A stretch of DNA of 64,000 bases from Candidatus Methanoperedens sp. (GTDB lineage Archaea; Halobacteriota; Methanosarcinia; Methanosarcinales; Methanoperedenaceae). The number at the start of each line of letters is the position of its first letter. The first letter of the stretch is position 1. The notes beneath the pieces were generated by a model. That model was not told the origin of the DNA. It did no database searches and saw only the letters and a program-made list of their open reading frames with translations. Of the stretch, positions 54,433 through 62,747 are shown piece after piece. The translations under genes were made by a program, and so were the position numbers. Location of the stretch: NCBI GenBank assembly GCA_023249105.1, contig JAHFDG010000013.1, forward strand, positions 1 through 64,000, written 5' to 3'.

Positions 54433-55596
54433 ATGTCAAACCATATTGAGTTCAAAAAGGTGTGCCCTGATGATGATACGTTATATGTCACCAAAGAACT
54501 CCGCATTAATGGGAAAAATTTAACGACACCAATAAAATCGCTGGGCTTAAGCTCAAAGCTGGTACTTAATGATAAAATAAAAGGAATAAATGAGTTTTAT
54601 AAAAAATTCTCTTTAGATGAAAACTTAAAGAAGAATTCGATTTATAGAGTTCTGGGTTCTCCTGAGAAATTGAGCGATCTAAATTATAAATTCAACTCTT
54701 TGGTTAGAAAAACAGATACTAATAGGGAGATTAATCTTTGTTTTATAGAATACGATGATGCGAATTATCCGGAAAAGAAACCATTGGAGTTTATTTTGGA
54801 TACAGCATATGAATATTCTGATATTACTCCTCTACCGATCATATCAAATATAGCCCAGCGTATTGATTCTGAAGAGAAATTCGCTAAATACATGAAATTT
54901 TTAAAAGAGTCTCTTGAAATAATAGAAACTTTGAATCATAAGCCTATAATGGGAATAGTACCGCCTGTACAATTCTATATTAAAGATATTGTTGAGTTTT
55001 ATGCGAAAAAAGGTATTGATGCTTTTGTATTTGATTTTGATGGGAAAACACCATTAAGTATGCCTCAGGTTATTCGAAGTTTTATGCGTTCTTTAAAGGA
55101 AAATGAATTATTGGAGAATAGTTTCATACATTCAATTAATATCAATCAGGGACGATTCAATAAAGAAGCTAATGTTGTTGGTGCAAAAGATATTCTTTCT
55201 TTTGGGCTTGGTTTTGACAGTATGGGGGAAAGACACAAACCATTAAAAGGCCCGAAAGAATTTTTTGAAAAATTGAAAAATCGGAAAGATAATAGGCTCA
55301 GGCTATTTAATAAAAAAGATTATGGATATTATAGATTAGGAGTTAGTGAAATAGATGAAATTTATCCAATTGATTCAATTATTAAACGAGAATCTTTTGG
55401 CAGTGAAAACTCCGATTTAAGGTCTCTACAAAAAAATTTCAATCTGGAGCAAACAGGACTTGAAGCTATTCGGCTTAGGGAAATCATAAGTAATCAGGAA
55501 TCAAAAGAGTATCTATCCCATAAAACACAAGTCAAAAAAGAGGATTTTAAAAAGATTATAAAGATGAAAAAAGAAGTTTCACAAAAACACACCTAA
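54433..55596 (+). CDS. Unrecognised TIM-barrel-like protein, module 2
   Basis: Protein of 387 aa, paralogue of the protein at 48982. Shared motifs are ELRINGKNLTTP (22-33), GIVPPV (174-179), FVFDFDG (198-204), GLGFDS (258-263) and LFNKKDYG (291-298), all in the same order and spacing. There is no signal peptide, membrane helix or known catalytic motif. In this module the gene is last, after the winged-helix and PIN genes, whereas in module 1 it is first. Function unknown; see the TGT-like comment for the module 1 protein. Confidence 0.8.
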   Translation: MSNHIEFKKVCPDDDTLYVTKELRINGKNLTTPIKSLGLSSKLVLNDKIKGINEFYKKFSLDENLKKNSIYRVLGSPEKLSDLNYKFNSLVRKTDTNREINLCFIEYDDANYPEKKPLEFILDTAYEYSDITPLPIISNIAQRIDSEEKFAKYMKFLKESLEIIETLNHKPIMGIVPPVQFYIKDIVEFYAKKGIDAFVFDFDGKTPLSMPQVIRSFMRSLKENELLENSFIHSININQGRFNKEANVVGAKDILSFGLGFDSMGERHKPLKGPKEFFEKLKNRKDNRLRLFNKKDYGYYRLGVSEIDEIYPIDSIIKRESFGSENSDLRSLQKNFNLEQTGLEAIRLREIISNQESKEYLSHKTQVKKEDFKKIIKMKKEVSQKHT

Positions 55597-55649
55597 TCGA
55601 CATTTTTAACTTAAAATTTTCAAAACTTTTGATGATATTATGGTGAACA

Positions 55650-55778
55650 ATGCCTGACAGTAAAGTTATAGAGGCTATTAAATTCTTAGAGAGCCGCCTG
55701 AAAGAAAAATGGTTGCATGTCTCAAAAATCATTCTGTTTGGTTCACAGGTCAAAGGAAAAGTAATGTACTCAACTTAA
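55650..55778 (+). pseudogene. Truncated MNT-type nucleotidyltransferase remnant
   Basis: An open frame of 42 codons starting MPDSKVIEAIKFLESRLKEK. It reaches the start of the nucleotidyltransferase motif (IILFGSQVKGK) and then loses the family pattern and stops before the DxD residues. It is the N-terminal remnant of a MNT gene, located just before hsdM. Confidence 0.6.
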
Positions 55779-55805
55779 AAGGGTGTATTCAGAATAGGTT
55801 TAAAA

Positions 55806-57260
55806 ATGGCAAACGAATCCTCAACAATCGTGCAGCGCCTCTGGAATTACTGCAACGTCCTCCGCGACGACGGCGTGAGTTATGGCGATTACGTGGAACA
55901 GTTGACCTACCTCTTGTTCTTGAAAATGGCTGACGAACAGACAAAGCCTCCCTTCAACAAGCCATCAACAATCCCGGCAGGTCTTGACTGGAAGAGCCTT
56001 GTTTCAAAAGATGGAGATGCTCTTGAGACCCATTACCGCCACATCCTTGAGACGCTTGGAAAAGGAAACGGGATGCTTGGCGTCATATTCAGGAAATCCC
56101 AGAACAAGATTCAGGACCCTGCAAAACTCCGGCGCCTGATTGAACTCATAAACGACGAGACATGGATGGGACTTGACATCGATGTGAAAGGCGACATCTA
56201 CGAAGGGCTTCTACAAAAGAATGCTGAGGACATAAAAAGTGGCGCAGGACAGTATTTCACACCAAGACCGCTAATCAAGGCTATGGTCGAGGTCATAAAA
56301 CCACAGGCTGGTATGACAATTTGTGACCCGGCATGCGGCACAGGCGGTTTCCTGCTTGCGGCGCATGATTATATCTCTAAGCATTCGATGGACAAGGAGC
56401 AGAAAAAGTTTCTCAGGTTCGATACATTCAAGGGATACGAGATAGTTGACAACGCAGCTCGCCTGTGTGTAATGAATCTATACCTGCATGGAATTGGCGG
56501 GGAGGATAGCCCCATAATAGTAACTGATACACTTGCCTCAGACCCAGGAGACCGCTTCGATATCGTTCTCACCAATCCCCCTTTTGGCAAGAAAAGCAGC
56601 TATACAATTGTAAACGGGGAAGGGAAAGCCGATAAAGAATCTCAAACTTATGAACGCCAGGATTTCTGGGCGACCACATCAAACAAACAATTGAACTTCC
56701 TCCAGCATGTAAAAACGCTACTGAAGATAAACGGAAAAGCCGCCATTGTCGTTCCGGACAATGTCCTCTTTGAAGGCGGCGCCGGCGAGACTGTAAGAAG
56801 AAAGCTGCTGCAGGAGTGTGATGTGCATACACTTCTGAGGCTGCCAACCGGAGTGTTTTACGCACAGGGTGTAAAAGCCAACGTGCTTTTCTTTGACAGG
56901 AAACCTGCTAGTGAAAAGCCGTGGACAGAGAAGCTCTGGATATATGATTTAAGGACAAACCAGCACTTCACGCTCAAGACAAACACTCTGAAATATGAAG
57001 ACCTTCTTGATTTCATCAAATGTTACAATCCAGAGAATCGCTTCAATCGGGCTGAAACAGAAAGATTCAAAGCATTCAAATATGATGAACTTCTGCAGCG
57101 CGATAAGTTAAGCCTTGACATATTCTGGCTTAAGGACGACAGCCTTGAAGATTCCGAGAATCTCCCTGACCCTGATGTGATTGCACGGGATATCGCGGAA
57201 AACCTTGAATCTGCGTTAGAGCAGTTTGCGGGCATCTCCGAGGTTCTTGGGGAAAAATAA
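55806..57260 (+). CDS. hsdM: Type I restriction-modification methyltransferase subunit M
   Basis: Protein of 484 aa, an N6-adenine methyltransferase. The helical N-terminal HsdM domain (~1-150) is followed by QYFTPRPLIKAMV, SAM motif DPACGTGGF near 174 and catalytic NPPFG near 257. It methylates the recognition site with HsdS. The gene lies last in the locus, an unusual distance from hsdR. Confidence 0.95.
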   Translation: MANESSTIVQRLWNYCNVLRDDGVSYGDYVEQLTYLLFLKMADEQTKPPFNKPSTIPAGLDWKSLVSKDGDALETHYRHILETLGKGNGMLGVIFRKSQNKIQDPAKLRRLIELINDETWMGLDIDVKGDIYEGLLQKNAEDIKSGAGQYFTPRPLIKAMVEVIKPQAGMTICDPACGTGGFLLAAHDYISKHSMDKEQKKFLRFDTFKGYEIVDNAARLCVMNLYLHGIGGEDSPIIVTDTLASDPGDRFDIVLTNPPFGKKSSYTIVNGEGKADKESQTYERQDFWATTSNKQLNFLQHVKTLLKINGKAAIVVPDNVLFEGGAGETVRRKLLQECDVHTLLRLPTGVFYAQGVKANVLFFDRKPASEKPWTEKLWIYDLRTNQHFTLKTNTLKYEDLLDFIKCYNPENRFNRAETERFKAFKYDELLQRDKLSLDIFWLKDDSLEDSENLPDPDVIARDIAENLESALEQFAGISEVLGEK

Positions 57261-57264
57261 TGAG

Positions 57265-57639
57265 CTATTTCTTCAACACTTCAAACAGCATAAAAATCCC
57301 GATAATCAGCACCACAGCAGCCCATATCGAAAATTCGGGAAGCGCATAATATTTCGCAGCGCCAAATAGCACTCCCAGTGCGCCAAGCCCTATGGTAAAC
57401 TTGCTTACATTGAGCTTCCAGATAATCCGAAGCCCGTTCAACAAAATCAGAATCACGCCGCTTCCTGCATATATGAGAGCCCATTTCTGGGTATTGTCTA
57501 TTCTATTCATACTCTCAAGAATCCAGCTTCCACCTATAAGTATGAAAAATAAAGCCCACGACAATTTAATAAGCTTCAGGTTCAGCATATGCTTCGCAAG
57601 GAGAGACTTTTCATCCATCATGACTTCGACTTTTACCAT
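57265..57639 (-). CDS. Four-helix membrane protein, unknown
   Basis: Protein of 124 aa with four hydrophobic helices and a short charged N-terminus (MMDEKSLLAKHML). Resembles generic DUF-type small archaeal membrane proteins; LiaF/toast_rack-like transmembrane domains have similar appearance (LILIGGSWIL, GLGALGVLFGA). Starts at Met 57621 or 57618 are also possible. Convergent with hsdM. Confidence 0.55.
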   Translation of the reverse strand: MVKVEVMMDEKSLLAKHMLNLKLIKLSWALFFILIGGSWILESMNRIDNTQKWALIYAGSGVILILLNGLRIIWKLNVSKFTIGLGALGVLFGAAKYYALPEFSIWAAVVLIIGIFMLFEVLKK

Positions 57640-57748
57640 GTGGTTCCTGAATGTGCGGCTTGAAGTTTAAATATTACCCTATATTCAAATGACAAACTAT
57701 GCATAAGATTGATAAGAAATTAGATTCATTAGCAGCGCTGGTGATTTT

Positions 57749-57991
57749 ATGAGTGAATGTTTCCTATGTCATACTGCTCTTGAACCCGTAAACGATGCCG
57801 AGATAGAAGGCGTTGAACTGTGCATCGACTGCTGTGAAAAACTTGATGCCATAAATAGAGATTATCTCACATCAAGCCCGGGCGGATTTGACCTTCTTCT
57901 TGATATAATTGCTGACGAGATATCAAATCCTGAAAGTAAATTGAGAGATGCTCTCAAAGATGTTGTCAAAGAAGTGATGTCAGAAAAGTAA
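57749..57991 (+). CDS. Small zinc-finger-like protein
   Basis: Protein of 80 aa. CFLCH and CIDCC near residues 4-8 and 28-32 give a four-Cys metal site. The remainder is acidic and helical. Not assigned to a family. Confidence 0.6.
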   Translation: MSECFLCHTALEPVNDAEIEGVELCIDCCEKLDAINRDYLTSSPGGFDLLLDIIADEISNPESKLRDALKDVVKEVMSEK

Positions 57992-58002
57992 AACTCTTCT
58001 GT

Positions 58003-58113
58003 TCAGGTGACGGAGTAGAACATCCTGCCGACAAGCATGACGATCAAGAATAAAATTAAAATAAGTAATGCTATAATAATATCATCCTTCTCAAGATTCA
58101 TTTTTTCTTTCAT
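58003..58113 (-). CDS. 36-aa single-span membrane protein
   Basis: A short ORF read from DNA: a charged start MKEKMNLEKDD, one hydrophobic helix of ~20 residues and a short tail GRMFYSVT. No SD of note. Coding status is plausible because the sequence looks like a clean transmembrane helix, but there is no further support. Confidence 0.4.
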   Translation of the reverse strand: MKEKMNLEKDDIIIALLILILFLIVMLVGRMFYSVT

Positions 58114-58182
58114 TTTTTAGTCACCAGACTTCTATTCTTTTTTTATGGTATATAAACTCATCCAAAAATGATTTTAAAGCAG

Positions 58183-60000
58183 TTAAAAATGAGAAGCCAA
58201 TCCTTTATTCAATTCCTTTTTATATCGATTTTTAGCTATACTGACCATATCTCTCGGGATAGAGTGTTTGTTAATCATCAAATGATTTTCAATAATCTTC
58301 AATTCGTTCTGGTAAGAGGGGGCGATTAATCCCGCATATTCCAGGCCGTCGCTGGTCAGGACATACTCGTATCGCTGCTGCCACCTGCCCTTTTTTTCAA
58401 AATAGCGCAGGTCTTCATCCACCATTCCCATTGCCACAAGAAGCTGGATATCCTCAAAAAGCTTATCGCTGTACGGGAAACCGTAGCGATTATGGAACCT
58501 GTACTCGAATAGATTGCGCAGCCTGTCTATTTTTTCAAATTCCCTTACAAGTCGGTATATCAGGTTAATATTGCGAAGCCTTGGCATAGTTATTCTTCCT
58601 TCCGCTTCACTGCTGAACAGCCTGTGCGCGCTGTAGAAAATAAGAAGAAGACCTTCGATGGGCAGGTTGTTTTCATTCCTGATAAAGTGCAAAAGCTTTG
58701 GGGATAAGCTTTCAATACCGAGAAGGAAATCATGCGAAGCCTGGGATAGCGTGGAATCATCCTCTTTCTTTGAAAATATGCACAGCGAAATCTGGCGCGA
58801 AATCGCCCTGACAAGCCCATTTGCAAGAGCCGATTCGTCATAGAAAAATCCCTCTTCTTCCCCGATTTTTACCCTGGTGCTTTTTGGGATACCGCTTGCG
58901 ATATCAAGGTCTATTAACACAGGAGCACCGTATTTTTTCGCAAAGCGCTTTGCAAGCTCATCTTCAAACATCTTCCTGGCAACGCCATTTCTTGCAATGG
59001 TTGAAAGGGCCATTCTTGTCAACGGGTTGAGGTTCTTGTGTGTAAAACGCGAAACTGCATTGCAGATGTAACCGTTTCGCAGGTTCAATACCAGTTTTTT
59101 GGAATTCTCATCGCCATTGGATTCTATGAAATTCAAAAGGTCGCTGTCTATGTATGAAGTGAAGAATTTCGCCATAATTGCCCTGATATCGTTCCCCGAT
59201 TTCCCGTATAGGTCAAGCGCTTTCTCAAGAGCATGGAGAAGCATCACCCTTGCCCCCTGCGTTTTGGGATTATGGATAATCGCGGAATAATGATGCGCCC
59301 TTGCAATCAGCATGGATTCGGCGGCTGTGAGCGCCATTTCCTCATCGTAACTCTCTGAACCTCCCAGTATTACCCTGCCGTTGTATAGCGACATGCTTCC
59401 TATAATCTGGTCAAGGTCCACAAGCCCGAGAGAGACGCCCGTGTGGTATGAATCGCGAAGCAGGAAATCAATCCTGTCTGCGTCTATGTCATTTGAGATT
59501 ATCTGCGCAAGGTAAGGTTTTGAAACCTCATCAACTTCACCCGTTGCCATTTTGGCAATTTCTTCAAAGAACGGCGCGCCTGCATGCGCTGCAATTTCTG
59601 GTTTTGTATGGAATGAATTTGTTATGATGTATTTTGTGAACATCTCGTGGTTCAGGAAATTCTTTCCATTTATCACGGGCTGGTATAACGGGTTTCTTTT
59701 AAGGACGCTTTCCACTACATGCGAGAATGCGCAGTGCCCGATATCATGGAGCAGGGCTGCCATCCTGATTTTTACTATCTCCTCCTGCGATAGACCAAGC
59801 GCCTTTGCCATTTTATCTGCGATGAAGAGCGTTCCCACGCTGTGCTCAAAACGCGTATGATTGGCGCCTGGAAAAGCAAGGTCGGCAAGACCGAGCTGCT
59901 GGATGCGGCGCAGGCGCGCCATCTCAGGTGTGTTGATTACGAGCTGCTCAAGCTCGCTTATATCCACACGACCGTAGATGGGGTCTATGATAGATGGCAT
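58183..60000 (-). CDS. HD-domain phosphohydrolase
   Basis: Protein of 605 aa. The HD domain begins MARLRRIQQLGLADLAFPGA, then TRFEHSVGT near 50 and LLHDIGHCAFSH near 87-98, as in dGTPase/SAMHD1-like phosphohydrolases. The Asp for the HD site recurs in SNDIDADRIDFLLRD near 178. The C-terminal ~300 residues are helical and end in a winged-helix-like part (YEYVLTSDGLEYAGLI). It may hydrolyse nucleotides; the substrate is unknown. Confidence 0.85.
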   Translation of the reverse strand: MPSIIDPIYGRVDISELEQLVINTPEMARLRRIQQLGLADLAFPGANHTRFEHSVGTLFIADKMAKALGLSQEEIVKIRMAALLHDIGHCAFSHVVESVLKRNPLYQPVINGKNFLNHEMFTKYIITNSFHTKPEIAAHAGAPFFEEIAKMATGEVDEVSKPYLAQIISNDIDADRIDFLLRDSYHTGVSLGLVDLDQIIGSMSLYNGRVILGGSESYDEEMALTAAESMLIARAHHYSAIIHNPKTQGARVMLLHALEKALDLYGKSGNDIRAIMAKFFTSYIDSDLLNFIESNGDENSKKLVLNLRNGYICNAVSRFTHKNLNPLTRMALSTIARNGVARKMFEDELAKRFAKKYGAPVLIDLDIASGIPKSTRVKIGEEEGFFYDESALANGLVRAISRQISLCIFSKKEDDSTLSQASHDFLLGIESLSPKLLHFIRNENNLPIEGLLLIFYSAHRLFSSEAEGRITMPRLRNINLIYRLVREFEKIDRLRNLFEYRFHNRYGFPYSDKLFEDIQLLVAMGMVDEDLRYFEKKGRWQQRYEYVLTSDGLEYAGLIAPSYQNELKIIENHLMINKHSIPRDMVSIAKNRYKKELNKGLASHF

Positions 60001-60067
60001 GATGATATTAGATAAGAGCGAGGGAGTATTAAAATGAATCTATAATTGAAATATAATATGCTATTCC

Positions 60068-60403
60068 TCAGATTATCCGTATCCCCTTTTTAATAGCTTC
60101 ACTAACAATGCTAATCTGTTCCCTCTTCCTTGCGAACTCATCTGGAGTGTAGCATAAGACATCCACAATTTCAGCTTTCCTATCGCTTAATAGACCGATG
60201 GACTCAATGAACTTGAACATCCTCTTTGTGAACTTTATTTCCGAGAATTTATTAGACACAACAATAAGGTCTATATCGCTGTATTCACCCGGACTACCGT
60301 ACGCTCTTGACCCCCAGAGCCACATCTCATCAGGTGTATATAATGACTTTATCCTGGCGAGATATTTATTCAAGAAGTAGGATACTTTTTTATCAAATGC
60401 CAT
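60068..60403 (-). CDS. MNT-type nucleotidyltransferase
   Basis: Protein of 111 aa. The minimal nucleotidyltransferase motif LWGSRAYGSPGEYSDIDLIV shows GSx9DxD. It begins one base after the HEPN stop. HEPN/MNT pairs are toxin-antitoxin systems in which the MNT acts as antitoxin. Confidence 0.85.
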   Translation of the reverse strand: MAFDKKVSYFLNKYLARIKSLYTPDEMWLWGSRAYGSPGEYSDIDLIVVSNKFSEIKFTKRMFKFIESIGLLSDRKAEIVDVLCYTPDEFARKREQISIVSEAIKKGIRII

Positions 60404-60808
60404 TTAATCCTCCTTCTGCAATTGAATTTTTGCTAATTCTATAATTTGTTCAGCCTTATTGATTCCATCTTCAGCATCCTCGTAATCGACATTTTCATAA
60501 GGCACAATATCGCCGACATCCGGATATCTGAGAACCAGATAATACGAATCAAGCTCTGCAACAAGTTTCAGTGCATCTTCAGGCATATCTGTTAATTCAA
60601 TTAACTTTCGAAGAGAGTGTGTTCTTGGCGGTTCTTCTTTTCTATCTTTAATATATAACGCCTTCAATATCTTTTCTGCTGCCTGTTCACATAAAATCAA
60701 ACAAACATCGTAAGCTTCAATGTCGAGGTTCTTTTTGGCATTTTCAAGGTCGTGGTCCGCCTGCCGCACCCATCGGTCTATTATTTCATCCAGATGATTT
60801 AGAACCAT
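60404..60808 (-). CDS. HEPN-domain protein
   Basis: All-helical protein of 134 aa, starting MVLNHLDEIIDRWVRQAD. VCLILCEQAAEKILKALYI and RTHSLRKLIELT are typical of HEPN proteins paired with MNT. There is no strong R-x4-6-H motif, so RNase activity is uncertain. First gene of the pair. Confidence 0.82.
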   Translation of the reverse strand: MVLNHLDEIIDRWVRQADHDLENAKKNLDIEAYDVCLILCEQAAEKILKALYIKDRKEEPPRTHSLRKLIELTDMPEDALKLVAELDSYYLVLRYPDVGDIVPYENVDYEDAEDGINKAEQIIELAKIQLQKED

Positions 60809-60875
60809 ACTATACACTTATTATTCTTTTCATCTTTAAATGTTATTTGATGCGTAAAAATTTGAGTGAGGAGAG

Positions 60876-61204
60876 TAAGCCCCTTTATGTTTAGCGCAAG
60901 GAGCGAGTGCCCCTGTAGCGCTTATGCAGCATTCAGCTATGCGCCGTACTCGGACAGGTCTGGACTGCCCTTTATGCCCTATTTCGGCTTGCACCCGCGT
61001 GGATTCGCCGTTCCATCCGCATGCACATGACCTCATTCTTACAAAATCATCGCATTTCTGCGCAGCGGTATCGTTTCTGTTCCAGAGCCAGGATTCTCAC
61101 CCTATGCCCTTAACAAGCATCCGCGGTCCAGAAGGTGAGGGGACTTTCCTCAGCGTTGCCGCCGGAAGCCGCCCTTCCTCTCTCGCATCCTTATTTCGCC
61201 TGTC
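60876..61204 (-). ncRNA. rnpB: RNase P RNA, archaeal type A-like
   Basis: The minus strand carries the conserved RNase P elements in order. CR-I is GAGGAAAGTCC near 61144-61154. ACAGAAACGATACCGC (61065-61080) is the conserved P9-P10/11 region. GGTGCAAGCCGAAATAGGG is near 60976-60994. GGGGCTTAC (near 60876-60884) is close to the 3' end. The intervening segments form complementary helices. It processes pre-tRNA 5' ends. Boundaries are approximate, from the outer complementarity. Short open frames on either strand here are false. Confidence 0.88.
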
Positions 61205-61215
61205 ATAGTTTAAAC

Positions 61216-61491
61216 TTACCGCCGCAGCAGGAATCCTGAAAACTCTCCCTTATACAGTTCAGGTGTCACTTCCACATCTGTCACTCTTGCATATTCCGGG
61301 CCTTTCCTGCACCACTCTACCATTTTTTCAACCCTTTCCTCCTCCCCTTCAAAGACCGTCTCAACCCTTCCATCAGGAAGATTCCTCACCCAACCAGAAA
61401 GACCAAGCTCATCTGCCTTATCCTTAGTGCTTGACCGGAAGAATACACCCTGTACCTTCCCGGAAACAAAAACATGAACCCTGACGTTCAT
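61216..61491 (-). CDS. acyP: Acylphosphatase
   Basis: Protein of 91 aa. [20 protein letters not shown] carries the catalytic Arg in the GxVQGVxFR motif. [17 protein letters not shown] carries the Asn. It hydrolyses carboxyl-phosphate bonds. It lies just upstream of rnpB on the same strand. Confidence 0.94.
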   Translation of the reverse strand: MNVRVHVFVSGKVQGVFFRSSTKDKADELGLSGWVRNLPDGRVETVFEGEEERVEKMVEWCRKGPEYARVTDVEVTPELYKGEFSGFLLRR

Positions 61492-61529
61492 TTCCTAACT
61501 AGAATTTTAAAATAGAAAAGAGAAACGGG

Positions 61530-62444
61530 TTATAGAAGACCCGATCTCTGAAGCAGCATCAAATCCTCAGTATTCAGTTTCTCGCCAAGCTTGAACTGGT
61601 TATAAACCTCTTCAGCTTCCTTCTTAGCCTGCTCCCTGATGGATTCATCCTTGCTTTCTTTTGTCTTTCTCTTTAATCCGATTATTACCTTATTGAGTTC
61701 ACGGATTTCTTTCTGGGTCTGTATGAATAACCTGTGCTGCTCATCCGCCGCTTCCTGGGCTTTCACAAATTCTTTGTGCGCCGCGTCTGATTCCGCCCGT
61801 ACAGCATCAGCTTCCTTGAAAATCACAATCATCTTATCATGATGCTGCTGCGCTGCGTCTGCAGACTCTTTGACTTTATTATGGTGTACTAAAGCTTCAT
61901 CACGCAGGGATTGGGCATTTTCAAGTAATGATTTTAATTCCGTGTTTCCTTCAAGCTGCTGTTTTCTTTTTTTCAGCTCGTCGGTCAATGTAGCGATGTT
62001 ATCAACAAGTTCCCGCTCTTTTGCAGGGGTCATTACCTCTGTCTGCTGCTTAAACTCAAGAGCGTCGATTTGTCTTTTTAATTCTTTGAGTGAAGGCCCG
62101 TCGCCAAGATTCATGCCCTTTCGAATCTTATCGAGTTCGGCGTAAATTTTGTTGGCCTCTTCATTTAATTCATCGCGTTTGAGTTTTGCCTCGGCAACTT
62201 TTTCGTTGTTCTCATCGCGAAGCTTTTTAAGTTGTTGCGCCTCATCAATCAGCTCTTTTGTCCGCTTATTTAAATCGTTTCTATTACTGGCGCATTTACT
62301 TGCTTCCAAGTTGAATTCATTTCTTTTGTTCTTATACTCTTCCGACTTATCTTTCAAGTCCGCTTTTCTACCCTGTAACTCATTTAACAACCTATAGTCC
62401 TCCTTTTCCAACACCAGTTGGGGGTTATGCATTTCATAATGCAC
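61530..62444 (-). CDS. COG1340-like coiled-coil protein
   Basis: Protein of ~304 aa; an internal start at 62432 fits as well. Nearly continuous coiled coil rich in Lys/Glu, with ELKRQIDALEFKQQTEVMTP and EIRELNKVIIGLKR, as in the conserved archaeal COG1340 coiled-coil proteins. Ends in QFKLGEKLNTEDLMLLQRSG, a conserved short tail. Function not established. Confidence 0.8.
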   Translation of the reverse strand: MHYEMHNPQLVLEKEDYRLLNELQGRKADLKDKSEEYKNKRNEFNLEASKCASNRNDLNKRTKELIDEAQQLKKLRDENNEKVAEAKLKRDELNEEANKIYAELDKIRKGMNLGDGPSLKELKRQIDALEFKQQTEVMTPAKERELVDNIATLTDELKKRKQQLEGNTELKSLLENAQSLRDEALVHHNKVKESADAAQQHHDKMIVIFKEADAVRAESDAAHKEFVKAQEAADEQHRLFIQTQKEIRELNKVIIGLKRKTKESKDESIREQAKKEAEEVYNQFKLGEKLNTEDLMLLQRSGLL

Positions 62445-62747
62445 TGTACAGTCCCGGATAACCCGGAACAGCCTTTCGGCATCATTCGACTGTTATACAC
62501 TGAAGGGGGATTCTAATATCATAATCATTTGATTCCCAAAAACAATCCTGAAATAATTATGTCTTTAGACTGCTCCAACTCACTGCATAAAGAGTGAATG
62601 ATTTCTCCTCATGCTCTCACATTCCTTTTAACCTTTTCGGACAAAAAATGAATTTGTAGAGGACGAAGTATGATTATTATTTTTCCTGTTTTTTCCCCAC
62701 TTAAAGTCTATAATCGCAACAGTCTGAATTTAAGAAAACAAAAAAAA
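62445..62747. other. 300-bp intergenic region, nothing clear
   Basis: AT-rich sequence between the M48 protease and the coiled-coil gene. A GCATT/AATGC dyad overlaps the coiled-coil start. An A-rich tract lies near 62730-62745 at the 3' end of the protease gene and may be its terminator (T-rich on the minus strand). No RNA or ORF is recognised. Confidence 0.4.

Noticed and set aside
60924-61208. Plus-strand open frame across the RNase P RNA gene
   Set aside because: Conserved RNase P RNA motifs on the minus strand explain the sequence.
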